Assembly: GCA_005888335.1 (NCBI GenBank)
Contig: VAWY01000039.1
Span: 1-12,727 of the forward strand
Length of the DNA: 12,727 nt
Source of the DNA: Actinomycetota bacterium
GTDB lineage: Bacteria > Actinomycetota > Thermoleophilia > Solirubrobacterales > Solirubrobacteraceae
Direction of reading: 5' to 3'
Part shown: in pieces, positions 1-5,138 of the stretch
How the letters are laid out: every line of letters starts with the position of its first letter
How positions within the stretch are numbered: position 1 is the stretch's first letter
Translations under genes and position numbers: made by a program
The notes under the pieces: generated by a model
Seen by the model: only the letters and a program-made list of their open reading frames with translations
Database searches by the model: none
What the model was told of the DNA's origin: nothing

Positions 1-515
1 TGGAGCGCACGCAGTTCGACGGGCTGCCCGACCGGCTCCGCGCGCGCCTCGACTACGAGATGCGCTCCCACACGGCGTTCTTCGGCGCGGCGGGCGAAGC
101 CCGGGGACCCGCAGAGGTCGCCGTGGTCACGGCCGGCACCTCCGACGCGGCGGTGGCCCGCGAGGCGGTTCGCACCCTCGCGTTCCACGGCCTCGAGGCG
201 GTCGAGATCTGCGACGTCGGCGTGGCCGGGCTGTGGCGGTTGCAGCAGCGGATCGAGGAGCTGGCGGCGCTCCCGGTCGTGATCGCGGTGGCCGGGATGG
301 ATGCGGCGCTGCCGACGGTGCTCGCCGGACTCGTTCCAGGCCTCGTCATCGCGGTGCCGACGTCCGTCGGCTATGGCGTCGCCGAAGGCGGCAAGACGGC
401 GCTGCACAGCCTCCTGGCGAGCTGCGCGCCCGGCCTCGTCACGGTCAACATCGACAACGGCTACGGAGCCGCGTGCGCCGCGATGCGCGCTCTGAGCGCT
501 CACGGCAATGCGTGA
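1..515 (+). CDS. larB: LarB, nickel-pincer cofactor carboxylase/hydrolase (5' end outside window)
   Basis: The reading frame is open from base 3, so the start lies upstream and only about the last 170 residues are present. LarB carboxylates the pyridine ring of nicotinic acid adenine dinucleotide and releases AMP, giving the dicarboxylated pyridinium nucleotide that LarE later thiolates. The visible part is the PurE-like domain: a TAGTSD phosphate-binding turn near base 138, the GMDAALP and VPTSVGYG segments, and the C-terminal SCAPGLVTVNIDNGYGA block. The Cys at bases 423-425, 29 residues from the end, matches by context the catalytic Cys of the Lactobacillus enzyme (Cys221, known to form a cysteinyl-pyridine intermediate). 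Its stop overlaps the larE start by 8 bases, indicating an operon and probable translational coupling. Family assignment is firm. larC is not in the window. Confidence 0.93.
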   Translation, partial: ERTQFDGLPDRLRARLDYEMRSHTAFFGAAGEARGPAEVAVVTAGTSDAAVAREAVRTLAFHGLEAVEICDVGVAGLWRLQQRIEELAALPVVIAVAGMDAALPTVLAGLVPGLVIAVPTSVGYGVAEGGKTALHSLLASCAPGLVTVNIDNGYGAACAAMRALSAHGNA

Positions 516-1296
516 GCTCACCGCCGCGCTGCGGCGCATGGGGGACGTCGCAGTAGCCGTCTCGGGCGGCGTGGACAGCATGACGCTCGCCGCCGTCGCG
601 CACCGCGATGCTGCGCAGACGGTCGAGGTGTTCCACGCGGTGTCGCCGGCGGTGCCACGCGAAGCGACCGAGCGAGTACGGCGGTACGCGGCGCGCGAAG
701 GCTGGGAGCTGCGCGTCATCGATGCCCAGGAGTTCCGCGACCCGGACTACCTGCGCAATCCCGTGACGCGCTGCTTTCACTGCAAGTCGAACCTCTACAG
801 CGCGATCGCCTCGTCGACCCGCGCGCAGATCGTGTCGGGCACCAACACCGACGACCTGGGCGACTATCGGCCGGGGCTCGATGCCGCGCGCGCGCTCGGC
901 GTCCGCCACCCCTACGTCGAGGCAGGGATCGACAAGCAGGGCGTGCGTCGCATCGCCCACGAGCTCGGCCTGCACGACATCGCCGATCTGCCCGCCGCGC
1001 CTTGTCTCGCCAGCCGCATCGAGACCGGCATCACGATCGAGGCCGAGGCGCTCAACCTGGTGCATGAGGTCGAGCGGCATCTCGCGGCGACCATCGCGCC
1101 CCGGGCCGCGCGCTGCCGGGTGCGGGCCGGCCGGGTGGTCGTCGAGCTCGACGAGGAGACGCTCCACGCGCTCGACTCCGCCGCTCGACAACAGATCATC
1201 GACGACGTCGCCGAGCGGTGGCGACGGCGTGGCCGGCCACGTCCGGCGGAGCTTGCGCCATACCGGCGCGGAAGCGCATTCGTTCACACCGCGTGA
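508..1296 (+). CDS. larE: LarE, ATP-dependent sulfur transferase, three-cysteine type
   Basis: This 262-residue PP-loop enzyme adenylates a pyridinium carboxylate and inserts sulfur to make the thiocarboxylates of the nickel-pincer nucleotide. The SGGVDS ATP-binding loop is at residues 19-24, close to the N-terminus as in the family. Cysteines lie at 89 and 92 (CFHCK) and at 166 (APCLASRIETG). The Cys in PCLASR corresponds to the sacrificial Cys of the Lactobacillus enzyme. The additional CxxC matches the LarE subtype reported to bind a [4Fe-4S] cluster, which would deliver sulfur catalytically rather than destroy the protein. The cluster is inferred from the cysteine pattern only. The start overlaps larB by 8 bases, and the stop lies 13 bases before the next gene. 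Length is normal for LarE. Confidence 0.93.
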   Translation: MRELTAALRRMGDVAVAVSGGVDSMTLAAVAHRDAAQTVEVFHAVSPAVPREATERVRRYAAREGWELRVIDAQEFRDPDYLRNPVTRCFHCKSNLYSAIASSTRAQIVSGTNTDDLGDYRPGLDAARALGVRHPYVEAGIDKQGVRRIAHELGLHDIADLPAAPCLASRIETGITIEAEALNLVHEVERHLAATIAPRAARCRVRAGRVVVELDEETLHALDSAARQQIIDDVAERWRRRGRPRPAELAPYRRGSAFVHTA

Positions 1297-1309
1297 GAGG
1301 AGAAATCCC

Positions 1310-2080
1310 TTGACCACAACGACTGCCGACGAGCAGCTCAGCACCTCGAACCTGCAGTTCGACTTCACCGGCCGCACCGTGATCGTCACCGGGGCGGGCA
1401 AGGGGATCGGCCGGTCGCTCGCGGAGGCGTTCGCCGCCGCGCACGCCGATGTCGTGCTCGTCGGCCGCACCAGCGACGCCCTCGAGCAGGCCGCGTCCGA
1501 GGTCGGCGGCATTGCGGCGGTCGCCGATGTCGCGAAGACGCAGGACGTCCAGCGCGTGGTCGAGGAGACGATCGCGAGAACGGGACGCATCGACGTGCTC
1601 GTGAACAACGCCGGGTTCCTCCGCGACGCCATGCTGTGGAAGATGGACGACGACACGTTCGACGACGTGCTCGCCGTCCACCTCGGCGGAGCGTTCCGCT
1701 TCATCCGCGCGTGCGCCCCGCACTTCCGCCAGCAGCAGTACGGCCGGATCATCAACTTCACCTCCTACACCGGGCTGCACGGCAACCTCGGCCAGGCGAA
1801 CTACGCCGCGGCGAAGGCCGGGATCATCGGCCTCACCAAGACGGCCGCGAAGGAGCTCGGGCGCTTCGGCATCACCGCGAACGCCGTCCTGCCCTTCGCC
1901 GACACCGGCATGACCGCCTCGATCCCGGACGACAAGAAGGCGGCCCTCGTCGCGACGGTCCCGCTGGGGCGCGTCGCTGAGGCGTCCGAGATGGCGGCGG
2001 CGGTGGCGTTCCTCGCGTCCGCCGAGGCCGGCTACGTCACCGGCACGGTCATCCACGCCGACGGCGGCATCTCGATGTAG
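1310..2080 (+). CDS. Short-chain dehydrogenase/reductase (FabG-like), TTG start
   Basis: This is a 256-residue NAD(P)-dependent oxidoreductase of the classical SDR family. Visible motifs are the TGAGKGIG nucleotide-binding loop (residues 27-34), NNAG (99-102), catalytic Ser152, and the YAAAK active site with Tyr165 and Lys169. The end (GYVTGTVIHADGGISM) is typical of FabG-like 3-oxoacyl reductases and 3-hydroxyacyl-CoA dehydrogenases. The substrate cannot be read from sequence. The TTG start is chosen because GAGAGGAG lies about 7 bases upstream, no in-frame ATG exists before the Rossmann fold, and a start at 881 would run through larE. An extra 18-20 residue N-terminal tail precedes the fold. 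It begins 13 bases after larE, so it is probably co-transcribed with the nickel-pincer genes and may act on the product of a nickel-pincer enzyme. Confidence 0.92.
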   Translation: MTTTTADEQLSTSNLQFDFTGRTVIVTGAGKGIGRSLAEAFAAAHADVVLVGRTSDALEQAASEVGGIAAVADVAKTQDVQRVVEETIARTGRIDVLVNNAGFLRDAMLWKMDDDTFDDVLAVHLGGAFRFIRACAPHFRQQQYGRIINFTSYTGLHGNLGQANYAAAKAGIIGLTKTAAKELGRFGITANAVLPFADTGMTASIPDDKKAALVATVPLGRVAEASEMAAAVAFLASAEAGYVTGTVIHADGGISM

Positions 2081-2272
2081 TGGCTCGGACGTGCGGGGCT
2101 GGCGGCCCGCACCGGTGATCGAGCGCTCGCACGATCACGTCGGCGATGAGGTCGGCGTGCTGCGCCACCGCGGCGCGGTCGAGCGGGTCGGCCGCGTCGA
2201 AGTGGCGCGCGAGGGGCGCGACGCTGAGCGGCGCCGCGCCGCCGTGGGCGATGAGGGATCGCCGCCGGGCCG
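2049..2272 (-). pseudogene. Remnant resembling the C-terminal part of a TetR-family regulator
   Basis: On the minus strand one frame from about 2270 down to a stop at 2049 has strong G/C third positions and reads as helical protein. It includes RSLIAHGGAAPLS, APLARHFDAADP and VAQHADLIADVIVRAL. This looks like the last two or three helices of a TetR/AcrR ligand-binding domain, where a closing ADLIADLVLRAL-like helix is common. Upstream of it, 2273-2351 reads as low-complexity sequence with no helix-turn-helix. Only about 265 bases separate the SDR gene from promoter P1, too short for a 190-residue regulator. I therefore infer a gene that lost its DNA-binding half, originally divergent from P1. 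Its last bases overlap the SDR 3' end. The family call is a resemblance, not a confirmed match, and the stretch could be chance coding-like sequence. Confidence 0.35.
2091..2112 (+). terminator. Hairpin just after the SDR gene, candidate terminator
   Basis: GTGCGGG (2091-2097) and CCCGCAC (2106-2112) form a perfect 7-bp stem around an 8-base loop, starting 10 bases after the SDR stop codon. No T-run follows. Intrinsic terminators without a T-run are often proposed in high-GC actinobacteria, so the call rests on position and stem only. Confidence 0.4.
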
Positions 2273-2343
2273 GGCCGCGGGGCCTGCGTACGGCCGCGCT
2301 TGCGTCGAGCGTGGGCGCGAATGAGATATCTGGAAGAAATTTT

Positions 2344-2359
2344 TTTGACACCCGACTAT
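2344..2359 (+). promoter_or_regulatory. Putative operator over the P1 -35 box
   Basis: TTTGACACCCGACTAT matches the P2 site TTTGACAACCGACAAA at 13 of 16 positions. Part of that is the shared -35 hexamer, but CCGAC with flanking A continues into the spacer, where no promoter consensus requires it. A protein bound here would cover the -35 box and act as a repressor. The right half is a weaker match to the inverted repeat seen at P2. Confidence 0.45.
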
Positions 2360-2373
2360 ATATTTTCTACCGT
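2345..2373 (+). promoter_or_regulatory. Promoter P1 (TTGACA, 17 bp, TACCGT), leaderless geometry
   Basis: The -35 TTGACA is a perfect consensus (2345-2350). The 17-base spacer is AT-rich, and the -10 TACCGT (2368-2373) fits the actinobacterial TAnnnT form. An A/T-rich stretch (2328-2346) lies just upstream in an otherwise GC-rich region. The predicted first transcribed base, about 7 after the -10, falls on the ATG at 2380. The transcript should therefore begin with that start codon and run on into the 44-residue membrane protein gene. Confidence 0.75.
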
Positions 2374-2379
2374 GACGGC

Positions 2380-2442
2380 ATGGAGCCACGTGGTCGCACG
2401 CGCGAGCGCGGCGGCCACCCCGCCCTGCCCACGGCTCGATAG
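2380..2442 (+). CDS. Possible leaderless 20-codon ORF at the start of the P1 transcript
   Basis: The ATG at 2380 lies 6 bases after the -10 box of P1, exactly where transcription should begin, so it could be read as a leaderless start. It encodes MEPRGRTRERGGHPALPTAR, a basic, arginine-rich peptide with no recognised family, and ends 37 bases before the next ATG. There is no Shine-Dalgarno sequence. It could be a real short peptide, a leader ORF whose translation affects the downstream gene, or simply the 5' untranslated region. Confidence 0.3.
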   Translation: MEPRGRTRERGGHPALPTAR

Positions 2443-2479
2443 CCGGGCCTCAGTCACACGTTCAACTAGGGAGGACACG

Positions 2480-2614
2480 ATGAAGAAGCCCGCTGACAAG
2501 CGAGCCGCCTCGACCGCTGGCAAGCGCGGCCTGGACCCTTCGCTGATCGTGCTCATGCTCGTGCTGGTGACGACCGCCGGCGGCTTCATCTGGATCGTCC
2601 ACGGTTACGTTTGA
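2480..2614 (+). CDS. Small single-pass membrane protein, 44 residues
   Basis: The ORF starts with ATG behind a strong GGGAGGA Shine-Dalgarno (2469-2475), which decides this start although the frame is open further upstream. Residues 1-19 are basic (KK, DKR, GKR). Residues 21-40 form one hydrophobic segment (LIVLMLVLVTTAGGFIWIV), followed by a short HGYV tail. Lysine and arginine before the segment predict the N-terminus inside the cell. I recognise no family. The likely role is a small membrane regulator or subunit, but nothing in the sequence fixes this. It sits about 100 bases downstream of promoter P1, which shares its putative operator with the catabolic operon to the right, so it may be induced together with that operon. 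Confidence 0.75.
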   Translation: MKKPADKRAASTAGKRGLDPSLIVLMLVLVTTAGGFIWIVHGYV

Positions 2615-3033
2615 GCGGCCGCGAGGGACGCGCTCGGGAGAAAGCGCGCGCCGCGGCACGGGCGGAACGTGAGCCCGGGGCGCCGTTGCGTTTGTGGCGC
2701 TGAAACGGCCCGGTGTGGTCGGGGGACAAGCGCGTCGCCCTTTGGGCTCTCGGCGTTGCCGCCCGACCCGGGTACCGGACCTGGGCGCCGGGGCCTGGTC
2801 GAGCCCCGCGGTTTGTAGTCGGGCGTCCAACGACGGAGGGCGAACTTCGTCGCCGGGCTCCGCAGACGCCGCCGTGGGCCGGATCTACGTGCCAGCTGCG
2901 ATGTCATCCACTCTGGCCACGGCACCCAGCGCGGTCCTCGTCACCCGGTCCTCTCGGGGTCGCCGACGCCCGCAGCGACGCCGAGCGGCGTGCTGCGCCA
3001 GCCTGAGACTGAAAACATCTGCCGTATTTCTAT
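2615..3033 (+). other. Long intergenic stretch without convincing gene, several hairpins
   Basis: About 420 bases lie between the small membrane protein and promoter P2. Open frames exist on both strands, but none has the third-position G/C bias, ribosome binding site or protein character of its neighbours. Several inverted repeats are visible: GCCC/GGGC at 2737-2747, CCCGGGT with ACCTGGG at 2767-2785 (one G-T pair), and CGGGGC with GCCCCG at 2789-2808. These could be the 3' end of the P1 transcript or a structured RNA, but GC-rich DNA forms hairpins easily. Confidence 0.4.
2971..2997 (+). terminator. Strong bulged hairpin upstream of P2, candidate terminator
   Basis: CGCAGC-g-ACGCC pairs with GGCGT-GCTGCG around a GAGC loop, giving an 11-bp stem with a single bulged G. 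It lies about 40 bases before the -35 box of P2 and could end transcription arriving from P1 or shield P2 from read-through. No T-run follows. Confidence 0.35.
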
Positions 3034-3048
3034 TTGACAACCGACAAA
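3033..3048 (+). promoter_or_regulatory. Putative TetR-type operator over the P2 -35 box
   Basis: TTTGACAACCGACAAA is an imperfect inverted repeat: TTTGAC and GACAAA flank AACC, and five of six positions match when one arm is reverse-complemented. The size and symmetry suit a TetR-family dimer. It covers the -35 hexamer and the first spacer bases. It resembles the P1 site closely, and its ACCGACAA core recurs between the P450 and TetR genes at 12617-12624. Confidence 0.5.
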
Positions 3049-3062
3049 TCATCGGCTACGGT
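3034..3062 (+). promoter_or_regulatory. Promoter P2 (TTGACA, 17 bp, TACGGT) of the catabolic operon
   Basis: The -35 TTGACA (3034-3039), 17-base spacer and -10 TACGGT (3057-3062) have the same layout as P1. The upstream region (3008-3034) is locally A/T-rich. The predicted first base falls at or one before the ATG of the DoxX gene (3070), with only 7 bases between -10 and ATG and no Shine-Dalgarno, so the operon's first gene is probably leaderless. Confidence 0.8.
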
Positions 3063-3069
3063 GCTCGGC

Positions 3070-3423
3070 ATGGATACCGCCACGATCGTCGTCACCGGCC
3101 TGCTGGCCGCGCTGTTCCTTTCCGCCGCCGGCATGAAGCTCGCCGGCGTGCCCCAGTCGCTGGAGATCCGCGACCACCTCGGGGTGGCCCCGGCGCAATG
3201 GCGTCTCATCGGAGTCCTGGAGCTCGCCGGCGCGGTCGGCGCGGCGGTGGGGCTCGCCGTCCGCGGGCTCGGCGTCGCGGCGACCGGGGGACTCGTCCTG
3301 GTGTCGCTTGGTGCGATCGCCACGCATATCCGGGCCGGTGATCCTCCGGGGGAGGCTGGGGCCGCGGGACTCGCGCTCGTGCTCGCGGCGGGAGCGCTCG
3401 CACTGCAGCTCGCGACCGCGTAG
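3070..3423 (+). CDS. DoxX-like four-helix membrane protein
   Basis: This 117-residue integral membrane protein has four hydrophobic segments at about residues 5-25, 43-64, 67-88 and 97-117. The first carries the GLLAALFLSAAGMKLAG pattern (small residues, then G-x-K-L) typical of DoxX-like proteins. Members are small membrane proteins often found beside oxidoreductases. DoxX itself belongs to a thiosulfate:quinone oxidoreductase, but most homologues have no proven reaction, so no enzyme activity is assigned. It is the first gene after promoter P2. The ATG is chosen because it sits at the predicted transcription start and lies directly before the first membrane helix. The flavin monooxygenase follows 32 bases later, suggesting a membrane or redox role in the same pathway. 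Confidence 0.82.
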   Translation: MDTATIVVTGLLAALFLSAAGMKLAGVPQSLEIRDHLGVAPAQWRLIGVLELAGAVGAAVGLAVRGLGVAATGGLVLVSLGAIATHIRAGDPPGEAGAAGLALVLAAGALALQLATA

Positions 3424-3455
3424 CGCGCGGCAAGGAAGAGGAGGAGGAACGCGCG

Positions 3456-5138
3456 ATGTCATCGCAGGCAACTCTCGACGCTCCGGTCGTCATCGCCGGC
3501 GCGGGTCCGGTCGGCCTGGTCCTGGCGCTCGAGCTCTCTCACCAGGGGGTTCGCTCGATCCTGGTCGAGCGTCAGCCGACGACGACGACGTTTCCGAAGA
3601 TGGACGTCACCAACGCGCGCAGCATGGAGCTGCTGGCGCGGCTCGGGCTCGCGGACCTGGTGCGCGCGGCCGGCGTCCCGTCGCAGCACAGCTTCGATGT
3701 GATCTTCGCCTCGTCGCTGGCGGGGCGCGAGTTCGGGCGCTGGCGGCTCCCGTCGGTGGATGAGATGCGGGCGGAGATCGCCGGCTGCACCGATGGGTCG
3801 GCCCCGGCCGAGCCCTGGCAGCGGGCCATGCAGGCGGACGTCGAGGCGGTGCTGATGCGGCGCTGCCTGGAGGACGACATGGTCGACGTCCAGCGGCCCT
3901 GGCGGGTGACCGGCGTCACGCAGGACGCCGACGTGGTCGAGACGACGATCGTGCACGCGAACACCGGCGAGCGGCGCGTGCTGCGCAGCGCCTACGCCGT
4001 CGGGTGCGACGGCGCCCGCTCCCAGGTGCGCGCGTCGCTGGGCATCGAGCAGGAGGGAGCCGAGGAGGTGGCGACGTTCGCGCTCGTGCACTTCCGCTCG
4101 CGGGACCGCGAGCGGCTGCAGGCGCACGGCCAGTTCTGGCATCTGTTCTTCGCGACCGGCGGCATCGTCATCTCCCAGGACGAAGACGAGGTCTGGACGG
4201 TGCACTCGCAGGTACCGCCGGAGACGCAGCCGGGATCGGTGGATCCCGTCGCGGTCGTCCGCAACGTCTGCGGCGTGCCCGTCGAGATCGACGAGATGCT
4301 CGAGCACACCATCTGGCGACCGAACGTGCTCGTCGCCGACCGCTACCGCGCCGGCCGCGTCTTCCTGGCCGGCGACGCCTGCCACCAGGTCATCCCCACC
4401 GGCGGCTACGGGATGAACACCGGGCTGGCCGACGCGGTCGACCTAGGCTGGAAGCTCGCGGCGGTGATCGACGGCTGGGGCGGCGAGGCGCTGCTGGACA
4501 GCTACGAGGCCGAGCGCCGTCCGGTCGCGCTGCGCAACCGCGACTGGTCGTTCCGCCACCTGTCCGTTCACTTGCAGATGCCGGAGCGCGCCGACGTGGC
4601 GCTGATCGATGACGACTCCGACGCAGGCGCGCGGCACCGCGCGGAGCTCGGGGAGTTCGTCGCCGCCAACAACGGCGAGAACACGAGCGTCGGGATCGAG
4701 CTGGGTTACGTCTACGCGAGGTCGCCGGTCGTGGCGTCAACCGCCGAGGACGAGCCGCCCGAGCTGGATCCGCTGGTGTACCGGCCGACGACGTTCCCGG
4801 GGGCGCGGGCGCCGCACGTCCCACTGGCGGATGGCGGCTCGATCCTGAGCTGCTTCTCGCGCGGCTTCACGCTCGTCGACCACGGGGCGCCCGATCCGGC
4901 GCGCCTGCTGGACGCCGCGGCCGCGCTCGGCGTCCCGATGACGCACGTCGCGCTCGGCCCGGACGCCGCCAGCGCGAGCGTCTACGAGCGCCGCCTGGTC
5001 CTCGTGCGTCCCGACGGGCACGTCGCCTGGCGCGGCGACGACGCCCCCGACGACTGCGACGCGCTCGTCGCCCATGTCACCGGACGCGGCGAGCGCGTCG
5101 CGACCGCCTCGGCCACCGCGAAGGAGTCCGCAGCATGA
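3456..5138 (+). CDS. Class A flavin monooxygenase (aromatic hydroxylase family)
   Basis: This 560-residue FAD- and NAD(P)H-dependent single-component hydroxylase resembles the MhpA/TfdB/PheA-type phenol hydroxylases. Motifs in order are the GAGPVG dinucleotide fold at residues 15-20 with Glu38 at the end of the second strand, the CDG motif at 184-186, and the GD motif at 306-307 followed by PTGGYGMNTGLADAVDLGWKL. A C-terminal thioredoxin-like domain (about 430-545) contains YERRLVLVRPDGHVAWRG, as in phenol hydroxylases. The expected reaction inserts one oxygen into an activated aromatic ring, typically ortho to a hydroxyl, giving a catechol. The start has GAGGAGGA 7 bases upstream. The stop overlaps the next start by 4 bases (ATGA). 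The downstream ring-cleavage gene supports a catabolic role. A polyketide-tailoring role is possible for the family but less likely here. Confidence 0.92.
   Translation: MSSQATLDAPVVIAGAGPVGLVLALELSHQGVRSILVERQPTTTTFPKMDVTNARSMELLARLGLADLVRAAGVPSQHSFDVIFASSLAGREFGRWRLPSVDEMRAEIAGCTDGSAPAEPWQRAMQADVEAVLMRRCLEDDMVDVQRPWRVTGVTQDADVVETTIVHANTGERRVLRSAYAVGCDGARSQVRASLGIEQEGAEEVATFALVHFRSRDRERLQAHGQFWHLFFATGGIVISQDEDEVWTVHSQVPPETQPGSVDPVAVVRNVCGVPVEIDEMLEHTIWRPNVLVADRYRAGRVFLAGDACHQVIPTGGYGMNTGLADAVDLGWKLAAVIDGWGGEALLDSYEAERRPVALRNRDWSFRHLSVHLQMPERADVALIDDDSDAGARHRAELGEFVAANNGENTSVGIELGYVYARSPVVASTAEDEPPELDPLVYRPTTFPGARAPHVPLADGGSILSCFSRGFTLVDHGAPDPARLLDAAAALGVPMTHVALGPDAASASVYERRLVLVRPDGHVAWRGDDAPDDCDALVAHVTGRGERVATASATAKESAA

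Noticed and set aside
445..1761. Long minus-strand open frame (438 codons) opposite larE and the SDR gene
   Set aside because: It is the antisense shadow of two clear genes; its translation is low-complexity Arg/Ala/Ser with no family motifs.
2372..2614. GTG at 2372 as a longer start for the small membrane protein
   Set aside because: It lies inside the -10 box, before the predicted transcription start, while the ATG at 2480 has a strong Shine-Dalgarno.
2713..3006. Plus-strand ORF of 97 codons in the gap before P2
   Set aside because: There is no ribosome binding site and no third-position bias; the composition (Pro, Arg, Trp, Ser) is typical of non-coding GC-rich sequence.
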